The translations under genes were made by a program, and so were the position numbers. Below, piece after piece: positions 51,519 to 60,237 of a stretch of 64,000 nt of DNA. This DNA comes from Alphaproteobacteria bacterium. Its GTDB lineage: Bacteria > Pseudomonadota > Alphaproteobacteria > Rhodobacterales > Rhodobacteraceae. The notes beneath the pieces are model-generated. The model worked only from the letters and a program-made list of their open reading frames with translations. It searched no databases and was not told where the DNA came from. The DNA lies in assembly GCA_030425185.1 (NCBI GenBank), contig JAUIAU010000010.1, forward strand, positions 1-64,000, given 5' to 3'. Within the stretch, counting starts at the first letter, position 1. Each line of letters starts with the position of its first letter.

Positions 51519-52700
51519 ATGGCGCGACGCTGGCAGGGACTGGCGCTGCTGTTCACGCTGCGTGCGACGATGGCGTTCCAGTTCGCCACCGTGGGCGCGC
51601 TGGGGCCGCTGGTGCAGGAAAGCTTCGCGGTGGACGCGGCGGGCCTCGGGCTGCTGATCGGGCTCTATGTCGCGCCGGGCATCGCGGTGTCGCTGCCCGG
51701 GGGACTGTTCGGCAAGCGGTTCGGCGATGTCCGCGTGATCGGCGCGGGGCTCTGCCTGATGATCGCGGGCGGCATGCTGATGAGCCTCGCCAGCGGCTGG
51801 GGCCTGCAACTGGCGGGCCGGGTGCTGGCCGGGGCGGGCGGCGTGTTCCTGAACGTGCTGATGACCAAGATGGTGACCGACTGGTTCGCGGGGCGCGAGA
51901 TCGCCACGGCGATGGCGAGCTTCGTCAACGCCTGGCCCGGGGGCATCGCGCTGGCGCTGGTGGCGCAGCCGATGGTGGCCGAGGCGGGCGGGCTGGTCGC
52001 CGCGCAGGCGCTTGCCGTGGCGCTGTCGGCGGCGGGGCTGATCTGGTTGCTGCTGCAACCCCTGCCCGAGGCACTGGCGCAGGCGGGACCGGTCCGGGCC
52101 TGGCCCGCGGGCCGCGGGCTGGCGGCGATCCTGCTGGCGGGCTGTGTCTGGGGCCTCTACAACGGCGGGTTCGCGCTGCTCCTGAGTTTCGGGCCGACGC
52201 TGATGGTCGAGCGCGGCACGGCGCTGGTCGAGGCCAGCCGGGCGGTCAGCCTGGTGTTCTGGGTCATCGCGGTCTTCGGCGTGCTGGGCGGGGCGCTGGC
52301 CGACCGCACCGGGCGGCCGGGCCTCGTGCTAGTCGGCGCGACGCTGGTGCAGGCGGTCCTGCTGCTGGTGTTCGCCTCCGGCGGCTCGTCGGTGGCACTC
52401 CTGCTGGCGATCGGGGTGATGGTCGGCCTGCCCTCCGGGCCGATCATGGCGATGCCCGCCCGCGCGCTGGCCCCGGCCGAGCGGTCCGTGGGTATGGGGC
52501 TGTTCTACACCGTCTATTACCTGTGGTTCGCGCTGATCCCGCCCGCGGCAGGTGCCGCGATCGAGGTCGCGGGCACCGCGGCCGCCGCGCTGGTGCTGGG
52601 GGCGGGGCTGCTGATGACCTCGCTCGCCTGCGCGGCGGGGTTCGAGGGGGTGGTGCGGGGCGTCAAGCGCCCGGCCCCTCAGGCCGGATCGACGCGGTAG
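51519..52700 (+). CDS. MFS transporter
   Basis: 393 aa, about twelve membrane helices. The loop 2-3 motif is LPGGLFGKRFGDVRVIGAG and the mid-protein loop has ALADRTGRPGLVLVGATL. It is a cyanate/drug-type MFS of unknown substrate. Its 3' end overlaps the convergent pccR gene by 22 nt. The proximity to the propionyl-CoA genes does not by itself define a role. Confidence 0.85.
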   Translation: MARRWQGLALLFTLRATMAFQFATVGALGPLVQESFAVDAAGLGLLIGLYVAPGIAVSLPGGLFGKRFGDVRVIGAGLCLMIAGGMLMSLASGWGLQLAGRVLAGAGGVFLNVLMTKMVTDWFAGREIATAMASFVNAWPGGIALALVAQPMVAEAGGLVAAQALAVALSAAGLIWLLLQPLPEALAQAGPVRAWPAGRGLAAILLAGCVWGLYNGGFALLLSFGPTLMVERGTALVEASRAVSLVFWVIAVFGVLGGALADRTGRPGLVLVGATLVQAVLLLVFASGGSSVALLLAIGVMVGLPSGPIMAMPARALAPAERSVGMGLFYTVYYLWFALIPPAAGAAIEVAGTAAAALVLGAGLLMTSLACAAGFEGVVRGVKRPAPQAGSTR

Positions 52701-54073
52701 GGCAGCACGCCGCGGGTGTCGTGATCGACAGACAGGCGGCGTTCCAGCGGCGGAACCGAACGCTGGTGGCAATGGCGGCGCTCGCAGATGCGGCAGGAGA
52801 TGCCGATCGGCTCGAACGCGCCGTCTTTGAGGTCGAAGCCGTCGGCATAGACCAGTGCCGAGGCATAGCGCACCTCGCAGCCCAGCCCGATGGCGTAGCG
52901 GCGGACCGGGGCGTTCCAGTGCCCGCCGGGTTTCGACACGTCGCGGGCAAGGCAGATGTAGCGCACGCCATCCGGGGTTTCGGCAAGCTGGCGCAGGAAG
53001 CGGCCCGGCGTCTCGAACGCCTGGTGGACGTTCCACAGCGGGCAGGCGCCGCCGAAGCGGGCGAATTGCAGCCGCGTCGCGGAGTGCCGCTTGGTGATGG
53101 TCCCGGCCTGGTCGACGCGGACGAAGAAGAAGGGGATGCCCTTTGCCCCCGGCCGCTGCATCGTCGAGAGCCGGTGCGCGACCTGTTCGATGGAGGCGCC
53201 GAAGCGGTCGGCCAGCCGTTCGAGGTCGTGCCGGGTCTCGCGCGCGGCGTCGAGGAAGGCGGTGTAGGGCAGCAGCACCGCGCCCGCGAAGTAGTTCGCC
53301 AGCCCGATCCGGGCGATGTCGCGGGCGGCGTCGGTCTGGAAGCGGGCAAAGTCGAGCGTGGCGTCGAGCAGCTTGCCCTGCGTTAAAAGCGCGATCTGGT
53401 GCAGGAGCTGGAAGCGCCGGGTGGCGGCGGCGGCGCGCGTCGACAGCCGGAGGCGCCGCGCCTCCGGGTCATAGAGGCGCAGGTCGGGCATGTCGGCGGC
53501 CTCGGTGGCGATGCCGGCCTCGGCCAGCAAGCGCAGCGCGCCCGCCTCGGGGTCGGGGCCGAGCCGGGCCGCGACCCGTTCGGCGGCGCGGTCCACGGCG
53601 TCGATGTAGTTGTCGCAGTAGTGGAAGAAGTCGCGGACCTCCTCCCACGGGCTGGGGCTGAGGGCGCTGCCTTCGCGCCCCAGCGCCTCGTCGAGCGAGG
53701 CGAGGCGCTCGTGCGTGGCGCGGTAGGCGCGGTGCAGTTCGAGGAAGGCGCGCGCCAGCGCCGGGGCATTCGCCGCGCTCAGCCGCAGGTCGGCCAGCGG
53801 CGGGGCCTCGGTGAAGACCGGGTCTGTCAGCGCTTCGCGCAGGTCCGAGACGAGGCGCTCGGTGTCGCCCTGGGCCAGTTCGGTGACGTCGAAGCCGAAT
53901 TCCCGCGCCAGCGCCACCACGACCGCCGTCGAGACCGGGCGGTTGTTGTTCTCCATCTGGTTCAGGTAGGGCAGCGAGATCCCCAGCTTTTCGGCGAAGG
54001 CGCGCTGCGTCAGCCCGAGGCGCTGGCGCGTCTCGCGCAGTTTCGCCCCGGCATAGAGCTTCTGCTGGGTCAT
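52679..54073 (-). CDS. pccR: short-chain fatty acyl-CoA regulator (PccR-like, XRE family)
   Basis: 464 aa. The N-terminal HTH is RLGLTQRAFAEKLGISLPYL NQMENN. A central domain related to the ImmA/IrrE peptidase has HQIAL where peptidases have HExxH, so it is not catalytic. The C-terminus carries a Cys cluster (ISCRICERRHCHQRS). These features match ScfR regulators, whose member PccR activates propionyl-CoA carboxylase genes in Rhodobacter sphaeroides. Adjacency to pccB/pccA supports the assignment. TTTGCAAA lies just upstream of its start, implying autoregulation. Confidence 0.9.
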   Translation of the reverse strand: MTQQKLYAGAKLRETRQRLGLTQRAFAEKLGISLPYLNQMENNNRPVSTAVVVALAREFGFDVTELAQGDTERLVSDLREALTDPVFTEAPPLADLRLSAANAPALARAFLELHRAYRATHERLASLDEALGREGSALSPSPWEEVRDFFHYCDNYIDAVDRAAERVAARLGPDPEAGALRLLAEAGIATEAADMPDLRLYDPEARRLRLSTRAAAATRRFQLLHQIALLTQGKLLDATLDFARFQTDAARDIARIGLANYFAGAVLLPYTAFLDAARETRHDLERLADRFGASIEQVAHRLSTMQRPGAKGIPFFFVRVDQAGTITKRHSATRLQFARFGGACPLWNVHQAFETPGRFLRQLAETPDGVRYICLARDVSKPGGHWNAPVRRYAIGLGCEVRYASALVYADGFDLKDGAFEPIGISCRICERRHCHQRSVPPLERRLSVDHDTRGVLPYRVDPA

Positions 54074-54091
54074 GGCGTGCGGGTCCCGGTC

Positions 54092-54121
54092 TTTGCAAAC
54101 CTGAGCTTAGCGGGCTGCAAA
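54092..54121. promoter_or_regulatory. PccR-type site upstream of pccR
   Basis: TTTGCAAA (54092-54099) and CTGCAAA (54115-54121) lie 19-48 nt upstream of the pccR start codon. TTTGCAA-type half-sites are, as I recall, the reported PccR target in R. sphaeroides. Confidence 0.55.
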
Positions 54122-54147
54122 GCGGCGGCCAAGCGGGGCCTTGGCGC

Positions 54148-55365
54148 TCAGCCCGAGACCAGTTGCCGCTCGCGCCGCAGGACGTAGAGGATCGAGAGCA
54201 CCGACAGGATCGAGGTGATCAGCATGATCGCCATCAGCGGCCAGGGTCCGGCCCCCGGCACCAGCAGGGCGGCCGCCAGCGCCGACAGCGCGGCCCCGCC
54301 GCCGATCATGAACGCGCCGCCAAGGCCCGAGGCCGTTCCCGCGAGGTGCGGCCGCACCGAGAGCAGGCCGGCGGTGGCGTTGGGTAGCGTCATCCCGTTG
54401 CCGAGGCCGACGAAGGTGACGAAGCCGAAGAAGGCGACCGGGTGGGTGAAGCCCAGCCCGTAGAGCAGCGGCGGGAAGACGAGGCCCGCGGTCGCGATCA
54501 GGCAGCCCATCAGGATCATCGGGTTCACCCCGACGCGCACCGAGTAGCGCCCGGAAATGAAGTTGCCGACCGCGTAGCCGATGGCGGGCGCCCCGAAGAA
54601 GAAGCCAAGTTGCTCGGGCGGCAGGCCGTAGACGGTGGTGCCGACGTAGGGCGCTCCGCCGAGGAAGGCGAAGAACGCCCCCGAGCAGAACGCCGAGCAG
54701 GCGACATAGCCCCAGAACCGGCGCGAGGTCAGCAGTTCGGGATACTCGCGGGCCTGTTCGGCAAAGCTGGTGCTGCGCGCGGCCGAGGTCTCGCCCAGGT
54801 CGAAGAAGATCAGCGCGAGGATCGCGGCGGCGCCGAAGAGCAGCAACAGGAAGGACGCCTGCCATCCGAACGCGGCTTCGAGCGCGCCGCCGATGGCGGG
54901 CGCGATCATCGGGACGAGGGACATGCCCATGGTGACATAGCCGATCATCGACGCGCTTTCGGCCGGTCCGACCATGTCGCGCACGATGGCGCGGCTGAGC
55001 ACGAGGCCCGCCGCCACCACGGCCTGCGCCATGCGGAAGGCGAGGAACACCTCGATCGTCGGGGCCAGGAGGCAGCCCAGCGTCATCAGCAGGAAGAGCG
55101 TCGTGGTGGTCAGCAGGACCCGCCGCCGTCCGAACCGGTCCGAGATCGGGCCGACGACGATCTGCAGGATCGCGGTCGCCATCAGGTAGAGCGACACCGA
55201 GAGCTGCACAACGCGGTAGTCGGTCTCGAAATAGAGGGCCATCCCCGGCAGCGAGGGCAGGAAGATGTTCAGGCTCATCGCGGACAGGCCGGCGACGAGC
55301 ACGAGGGTCACGATGTGGGGCGGTGTCGTCCGGTCGAGAAACCGGACCCTGGGGCGCTGGCTCAT
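54148..55365 (-). CDS. Bcr/CflA-type multidrug MFS transporter
   Basis: 405 aa from MSQRPRVRFLDRTTPPHIVT; the track extends it across the pccB promoter. Twelve helices, with the Bcr/CflA loop QIVVGPISDRFGRRRVLLTT and AIVRDMVGPAESASMIGYVT. It is a drug/H+ antiporter-type protein. It diverges from pccB and lies downstream of the pccR promoter on the other side. Confidence 0.9.
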   Translation of the reverse strand: MSQRPRVRFLDRTTPPHIVTLVLVAGLSAMSLNIFLPSLPGMALYFETDYRVVQLSVSLYLMATAILQIVVGPISDRFGRRRVLLTTTTLFLLMTLGCLLAPTIEVFLAFRMAQAVVAAGLVLSRAIVRDMVGPAESASMIGYVTMGMSLVPMIAPAIGGALEAAFGWQASFLLLLFGAAAILALIFFDLGETSAARSTSFAEQAREYPELLTSRRFWGYVACSAFCSGAFFAFLGGAPYVGTTVYGLPPEQLGFFFGAPAIGYAVGNFISGRYSVRVGVNPMILMGCLIATAGLVFPPLLYGLGFTHPVAFFGFVTFVGLGNGMTLPNATAGLLSVRPHLAGTASGLGGAFMIGGGAALSALAAALLVPGAGPWPLMAIMLITSILSVLSILYVLRRERQLVSG

Positions 55366-55474
55366 GCGAAAGGTGATAGGCCGGGACGCGGGGCGCGTCC
55401 ATCCGCAGCGGCCCGGCGGCCTGTGCAAAAGCGCAGACAGCGGGCCGGGCATCGCGCAGAGCCGAATTAACAGA

Positions 55475-55539
55475 TTTGCGATTACCTTTTCGGTGACTTT
55501 GCAGTGTTTGCAAATTCGCGGGATTCTCCTTTGCGGCAA
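55475..55539 (+). promoter_or_regulatory. pccB regulatory region with PccR-type sites
   Basis: TTTGC-type elements recur upstream of pccB: TTTGCG near 55475, TTTGCA (55498-55503), TTTGCAAA (55507-55514) and TTTGCGGCAA near 55530. The region is AT-richer than its surroundings. It lies in the 238-nt gap between the divergent MFS gene and pccB, where PccR should bind. Confidence 0.6.
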
Positions 55540-55603
55540 CCTGCCTGATCGTTATGCACCCTGAAAGCCGATAGACCTGCGCGAAACGAGAGGGAGCCGG
55601 ACC

Positions 55604-57136
55604 ATGAAAGACATTCTTCACGAGCTCGAGCACCGCCGCGCGGATGCGCGCCTCGGCGGGGGCCAGGCGCGGATCGACAGCCAGCACGGCAAGGGCAAGC
55701 TGACCGCCCGCGAGCGGATCGAGCTGCTGCTCGACGAGGGCTCGTTCGAAGAATACGACATGTTCATCACCCATCGCTGCACCGACTTCGGGATGCAGGA
55801 GAACACCCCGCGCGGCGACGGCGTCGTCACCGGCTGGGGCACGGTGAACGGCCGCCAGGTCTATGTCTTCGCGCAGGACTTCACGGTTCTCGGCGGCTCG
55901 GTCTCCGAAACCCACGCGGCCAAGATCTGCAAGATCATGGACATGGCGATGCAGAACGGCGCGCCGGTCATCGGCATCAACGACTCGGGCGGGGCGCGCA
56001 TCCAGGAGGGCGTCAGCTCGCTGGCGGCCTATGGCGAGGTGTTCAAGCGCAACATCCGCGGCTCGGGCGTGGTCCCGCAGATCAGCCTGATCATGGGCCC
56101 CTGCGCGGGCGGCGCGGTCTACAGCCCCGCGATGACCGACTTCATCTTCATGGTGAAGGACTCGTCCTACATGTTCGTGACCGGACCGGACGTGGTGAAG
56201 ACCGTCACCAACGAGCATGTCACCGCCGAGGAGCTGGGTGGCGCCTCGACCCACACCCGCAAGTCCTCGGTCGCGGACGGCGCCTTCGAGAACGACGTGG
56301 TGGCACTGGCCGAGACGCGCCGCCTGATCGACTTCCTGCCGCTGTCGAACCGCGAGAAGCCGCCGGTGCGGCCGTTCTTCGACGATCCCGGCCGGCTGGA
56401 GCCGAGCCTCGACACGCTGGTGCCGGACAACCCCAACCAGCCCTACGACATGAAGGAACTGATCCTGAAGATCGCCGACGAGGCCGATTTCTTCGAGATT
56501 CAGGAAGAGTTCGCCAAGAACATCATCACCGGCTTCATCCGGCTGGAAGGCTCGACCGTGGGCGTGGTGGCGAACCAGCCGATGGTGCTGGCGGGCTGCC
56601 TCGACATCGACAGCAGCCGCAAGGCCGCGCGCTTCGTGCGGTTCTGCGACGCCTTCGAGATCCCGATCCTGACGCTGGTCGACGTGCCGGGCTTCCTGCC
56701 GGGCACCACGCAGGAATACGGCGGCGTCATCAAGCACGGCGCGAAACTGCTCTATGCCTTCGGCGAGGCGACGGTCCCGAAGGTGACCGTCATCACTCGC
56801 AAGGCCTATGGCGGCGCCTATGTCGTGATGGCCTCGAAGCACCTGCAGGGCGACATCAACTATGCCTGGCCGACCTCCGAGGTCGCGGTGATGGGGGCCA
56901 AGGGCGCGGTCGAGATCCTCTATCGCTCGGAACTGGGCGACCCGGAGAAGATCGCGGGCCGCGTGAAGGATTACGAAGACCGCTTCGCCAACCCCTTCGT
57001 CGCCGCCGAGCGGGGCTTCATCGACGAGGTGATCCAGCCGCGCTCGACCCGCAAGCGGGTGGCCCGTGCCTTTGCCGCGCTGCGCGGCAAGAAGCTGGAT
57101 ATGCCGTGGAAGAAGCACGACAACCTTCCGCTGTGA
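55604..57136 (+). CDS. pccB: propionyl-CoA carboxylase beta subunit
   Basis: 510 aa. Carboxyltransferase motifs are [20 protein letters not shown] near the start, [40 protein letters not shown] and [18 protein letters not shown]. It matches the biotin-dependent carboxyltransferase of propionyl-CoA carboxylase. With PccA it converts propionyl-CoA to methylmalonyl-CoA, feeding propionate and ethylmalonyl-CoA pathway flux. It is under a promoter with PccR-type sites. Confidence 0.96.
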   Translation: MKDILHELEHRRADARLGGGQARIDSQHGKGKLTARERIELLLDEGSFEEYDMFITHRCTDFGMQENTPRGDGVVTGWGTVNGRQVYVFAQDFTVLGGSVSETHAAKICKIMDMAMQNGAPVIGINDSGGARIQEGVSSLAAYGEVFKRNIRGSGVVPQISLIMGPCAGGAVYSPAMTDFIFMVKDSSYMFVTGPDVVKTVTNEHVTAEELGGASTHTRKSSVADGAFENDVVALAETRRLIDFLPLSNREKPPVRPFFDDPGRLEPSLDTLVPDNPNQPYDMKELILKIADEADFFEIQEEFAKNIITGFIRLEGSTVGVVANQPMVLAGCLDIDSSRKAARFVRFCDAFEIPILTLVDVPGFLPGTTQEYGGVIKHGAKLLYAFGEATVPKVTVITRKAYGGAYVVMASKHLQGDINYAWPTSEVAVMGAKGAVEILYRSELGDPEKIAGRVKDYEDRFANPFVAAERGFIDEVIQPRSTRKRVARAFAALRGKKLDMPWKKHDNLPL

Positions 57137-57148
57137 GGGGGGGCTGCA

Positions 57149-57907
57149 ATGACAACGAGCGCTCTTCAGCTGCAACAATTGCTGCACTCTGTATCCGCCA
57201 AAAAAACAGAGGCTTCGGCAAGGTTTGTTGATGTTCTTACCGATGAGCTTGGGTTGTCGGGCGTTGATGGACGCATTGATGCGGTCAGTCTGTTGTTGCG
57301 TCAAGTAAACCGTGTGTTGGAGGACTTTGAAGCACTCGATCTCGACGAGAACTCCAAGATTACACTTGGCGGTTTCCTTAGACCTTTTCGAGGTCTTTTG
57401 ACTTACTCGCAAGTCAACATGGATATGCAGAATGCCAGAAAGAACTTCTTGAGCGGGGACTCAATTGTCGGGCTTGTCTCGATCCACTCAGCCTTATCTG
57501 GAAAGCTTGAAAGAATTGAACTAAAGGAAGATATTTCTTCTCTCTTGGCGGATGCATCGAGCATTTTGAAATCTCTAGAAGAGGTCGAATTGCCAGCAAG
57601 CCTTGACAGAATTCTTAGAATTCGGGTCGTTCAAATAAAGACTGCTTTGGAATGCTACAGATATCTTGGCGCGGAAGAATTGCAGGCTGCAATTGAATCC
57701 TTAGTTGGGGTTTCCGTGATGAACGCCGGGAAGCCCGGAGAAAGCTCAACTGAAAGTCTTTGGGAAAAAGTTCGAGGCTTGGTCTATAAATCGAAAGTTG
57801 CCCTCGATACTGCCCAAGTAGCATCAAGCAATGCGGTGAAAACTGCTGATAATGTGTTGGCGCTCGGTGATCTTGCCCAGAAAATGCTGTCCGGCCCAAG
57901 CTCATGA
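57149..57907 (+). CDS. AT-rich hypothetical protein inserted between pccB and ridA
   Basis: 252 aa, mostly helical, with SALQLQQLLHSVSAKKTEAS, DEDFEALDLDEN-type acidic stretches and SVLLADASSILKSLEEVELP-like helices. There is no signal peptide, membrane helix or recognised domain. It has many AT-rich codons (AAA, TTG, ATT, AGA), in contrast to the GC-rich genes on both sides. It begins 12 nt after pccB with a purine-rich ribosome site, and its stop overlaps ridA by ATGA. It appears to be an acquired gene inserted into the pcc operon. Confidence 0.7.
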   Translation: MTTSALQLQQLLHSVSAKKTEASARFVDVLTDELGLSGVDGRIDAVSLLLRQVNRVLEDFEALDLDENSKITLGGFLRPFRGLLTYSQVNMDMQNARKNFLSGDSIVGLVSIHSALSGKLERIELKEDISSLLADASSILKSLEEVELPASLDRILRIRVVQIKTALECYRYLGAEELQAAIESLVGVSVMNAGKPGESSTESLWEKVRGLVYKSKVALDTAQVASSNAVKTADNVLALGDLAQKMLSGPSS

Positions 57908-58332
57908 AGTCTTCTAATCTTTCCGCCCCATCGCTAGACGGCTCTCCAACCTTCCACCTCTTCTCTGACGGGCCGCGCCCGGTCGCGCCGTTCTCCCACG
58001 CCGTCGAAACCGAGGGCTGGGTGATTCTGACCGGCCAAATGCCCACGGACCCGGACGCGCCCGACGCGCCGTTGCCGGACGGGGTTGAGGCGCAGACAGT
58101 GCGCGTGATGAAGAACCTCGAATTGATCCTGAATCGCATGGGCCTAGACCTGTCCCATGTTGTTCAGATGCGCGCCTATCTCACCCAGTTTGAACGCGAC
58201 TACGCCGCCTTCAACGATACCTACCAGACCTTCTTTCACCCTGACCGCCGCCCGGCCCGGACCACGGTGGGCGTCACCGCGCTGGCCGTGGGGGCGCTGG
58301 TCGAGATCGACTGCGTGGCGAAGCGCCCGTGA
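57904..58332 (+). CDS. RidA-family protein
   Basis: 142 aa. The conserved RidA core is RPVAPFSHAVETEGWVILTG, MKNLELILNRMGLDLSHVVQ, MRAYLTQFERDYAAFNDTYQ and a C-terminal RPARTTVGVTALAVGALVEI with the substrate-binding Arg. RidA deaminates reactive enamine/imine intermediates. The first ~15 codons (MKSSNLSAPSLDGSPT) keep the AT-rich composition of the preceding gene, then composition becomes GC-rich. It overlaps the next gene by GTGA. Confidence 0.9.
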   Translation: MKSSNLSAPSLDGSPTFHLFSDGPRPVAPFSHAVETEGWVILTGQMPTDPDAPDAPLPDGVEAQTVRVMKNLELILNRMGLDLSHVVQMRAYLTQFERDYAAFNDTYQTFFHPDRRPARTTVGVTALAVGALVEIDCVAKRP

Positions 58333-58676
58333 GCCGGACCCGCTGGCATATCCTGCGCGAGGGCGCGGCGGTCACCGTGACCCGGCGTCTGCCGGTGCGG
58401 TACGACGTCGGTCTCACGTCGGTCTTGCGTCGGTGCGACCGCCCGCTGCGGCTGGCGCAGCAGGTGCGGCAGGACCTCTGGCGCGCGGTGCGGGACCTGC
58501 GCGGTTTCGCCCCCGCCGTGACCGTGCGGATGACCGAGGCGGGCGCCGAGATCACCGCCGGGGGTCGCGTCGAGGGGCCGCTGCCGCGCGCGCAGGTCGA
58601 GGCGGCGATCCGGGAGATGCTCGACGACCGGGCGCGGCAGGCGCGCTGGCTGGCGCGCTGCGGGGCCGCGCGATGA
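58329..58676 (+). CDS. hypothetical cytosolic protein
   Basis: 115 aa from GTG 58329, overlapping the ridA stop. The first ~60 residues are basic (RHILREGAAVTVTRR-like: WHILREGAAVTVTRRLPVRY). The C-terminus is helical (LPRAQVEAAIREMLDDRARQ). No family recognised. It is part of the pccB-to-pccA gene string. Confidence 0.7.
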   Translation: MSRTRWHILREGAAVTVTRRLPVRYDVGLTSVLRRCDRPLRLAQQVRQDLWRAVRDLRGFAPAVTVRMTEAGAEITAGGRVEGPLPRAQVEAAIREMLDDRARQARWLARCGAAR

Positions 58677-59296
58677 CCGGCCGGGACACCCGATGCTGCG
58701 CCGCAGGACAACTTGGCGGCGAGGTGACGCAAGGGCATTGCGTCGCAGCGGGTAGATGGATTAGGACTCTCGCGTCGCCAGTTGAGATACGGCGCAACCG
58801 CTCGACCGAGGGAGGAGCGCACGGCAATCCGTGCGGCTTGGGGTGCGGTTCGACGCTGACCACGGGTCCCGCGCAAGCGGGACCCGTCCTGTTTTCCGCC
58901 CTGCTCTCGGTCCTTCTCGCGCTGGCGCCCGCCGCCGCGCAGGAGACCGCGCCGCGCCCGCGTCCGCTGGCCCTGCCGGGTGGCCTGACCGTCGCGCCGG
59001 TCGATGTCGGGGTCGAGGACGAGTCGGGGATCCCGACCCTCGTGCTGCGCTATCTCGCGCCGGAGATCGCGCCGGGCGCGGGCCGCTGGACCTACGAGAC
59101 CGCCCTGCCGGCGATGGACCGGCTCTGCGTCGAGGAGGGCCTCGCGGCCGAGGCGCGGATGGGCACCGGGGCGCGGCAGATCCTGATCGTCCTGATGGAC
59201 CGCGTGGTCGCGCGCGGACAGCCCGACCCGGACGCGACGCAGTTCCTCAGCCTTTACACCCGCGACGGCGACACCTGCATCTGGGAGCTTTTCTGA
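58673..59296 (+). CDS. DUF6497-like exported protein with disrupted N-terminus
   Basis: ATG 58673 overlaps the previous stop (ATGA) and stays in frame to 59296, but residues 9-60 (including a hairpin region) do not look like protein. The real product appears to start near LFSALLSVLLALAPAAAQ (signal-like), followed by LPGGLTVAPVDVGVEDESGI and DATQFLSLYTRDGDTCIWEL, typical of DUF6497. TTG 58838 is an alternative start. The family is periplasmic and of unknown function. An in-frame insertion may have separated start and signal peptide. Confidence 0.6.
   Translation: MTGRDTRCCAAGQLGGEVTQGHCVAAGRWIRTLASPVEIRRNRSTEGGAHGNPCGLGCGSTLTTGPAQAGPVLFSALLSVLLALAPAAAQETAPRPRPLALPGGLTVAPVDVGVEDESGIPTLVLRYLAPEIAPGAGRWTYETALPAMDRLCVEEGLAAEARMGTGARQILIVLMDRVVARGQPDPDATQFLSLYTRDGDTCIWELF
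58730..58861 (+). other. structured, non-protein-like segment before terminator-like hairpin
   Basis: The segment contains AACCGC pairing with GCGGTT around a multi-branched region, and a GCACGG-CAAT-CCGTGC hairpin (58819-58834) next to GGAGGAG. A possible -35/-10 pair (TTGCGT near 58739, TTAGGA about 17 nt downstream) precedes it. It could be a small RNA or an inserted repeat. Confidence 0.4.
58862..58895 (+). terminator. strong intrinsic terminator-like hairpin inside DUF6497-like ORF
   Basis: ACGGGTCCCGC with loop GCAA and GCGGGACCCGT, then CCTGTTTT: 11-bp perfect stem and a short T-run. Confidence 0.7.
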
Positions 59297-59501
59297 TGGT
59301 CCTACCACATCTTGCGGGTTTCCGGGCGCCCGATGCCGCGCCGCCACAGCCCTGTGGACAACCCTGCTTCCTGTTTATTTCCGGCGGCTTGTCAGCTATT
59401 CTTAAGGCTGGTTCCGGGGTCCGGGACTGTAACTCGTCAAGAAGCGGAGGCACGGGGCGCAGGCCGCGTGACGTCCGCCGTTCAGAAGGTAGGACAAGAG
59501 C

Positions 59502-59648
59502 ATGTCGAAAACTCTCATGCTGCTCGCGGCATTCGGCGTGGCGACCCTCGTCACCGCTTGCGGCTCCAGCACTCCCGAAGAAGAGATCGTCTACATCGAT
59601 CCCGCGCCCGTGCCGGCCGAGCCGGTCTACACCGGCAAGTACAAGTAA
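59502..59648 (+). CDS. 48-residue lipoprotein
   Basis: MSKTLMLLAAFGVATLVTAC forms a signal with lipobox LVTAC. The mature part is short and acidic (GSSTPEEEIVYIDPAPVPAE) and ends YTGKYK. Too short for the ORF track. It is preceded by AGGACAAGAG. It belongs to the pccB-pccA interval, where small envelope proteins are common in Rhodobacteraceae. Confidence 0.75.
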   Translation: MSKTLMLLAAFGVATLVTACGSSTPEEEIVYIDPAPVPAEPVYTGKYK

Positions 59649-59720
59649 CGCGACGCGGGCGTTCCCGGCCAAGGGGACGCCCGTTCGTGCGGCTGGCCGC
59701 CCTGCTGAGGAGGGTCGGCC

Positions 59721-60131
59721 ATGCTGAAGCACCGTGGCTTCCCGAGCCGCCTGACCGGGACCGACTTCCACTTCACGATCCGCCGAGAGAACAAGAAGGG
59801 GGCGACGCCGCTCGCCCCGCGCAAGCGCTATGCCGACCGCAAGGCGGTCGACCGCGCCGCCGACCGGGCCTTCCTCGCGGCCCTCATCACCCATTTCGGC
59901 GAGGAGCCGTTCGAGCGCGGCAACCTCGATGCCGGGCGGCTGTCGTGGCTGTTGGGCCGCGAGGTGGTCGCGGTCGAGCCGGATTTCGATCCGACCTCCT
60001 ACGAGGCGCTGCTGCGGGTGGACATGAAGGCCGCCGAGCGCGGCTTCCCCGAGCTCTTCGCTGAAGAGCCGGAGCCCGAGCCCTGGGATGACGGTTGGGA
60101 CGACGAGGACGACGCGGAGGACGGCCGGTGA
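59721..60131 (+). CDS. hypothetical acidic protein
   Basis: 136 aa. A basic N-terminal 50 residues (HFTIRRENKKGATPLAPRKR) precede a soluble domain (FLAALITHFGEEPFERGNLD) and an acidic tail (WDDGWDDEDDAEDGR). No family recognised. GAGGAGGG upstream supports the start. Confidence 0.7.
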   Translation: MLKHRGFPSRLTGTDFHFTIRRENKKGATPLAPRKRYADRKAVDRAADRAFLAALITHFGEEPFERGNLDAGRLSWLLGREVVAVEPDFDPTSYEALLRVDMKAAERGFPELFAEEPEPEPWDDGWDDEDDAEDGR

Positions 60132-60237
60132 CCGGGCGGAATCGGCAGTCTCCCGCGCAGGGGCATCGGCAAACTCTTGCCTTTTGCCGCGCATGGCCTG
60201 CTATATCGAACCAGAGCAGTTCATCAGGAGACAGGTC

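Noticed and set aside
54107-57412. 1101-aa minus-strand ORF across pccB
   Set aside because: It is the antisense shadow of pccB and the 5' region; composition is Arg/His-rich and it crosses clear promoters and genes.
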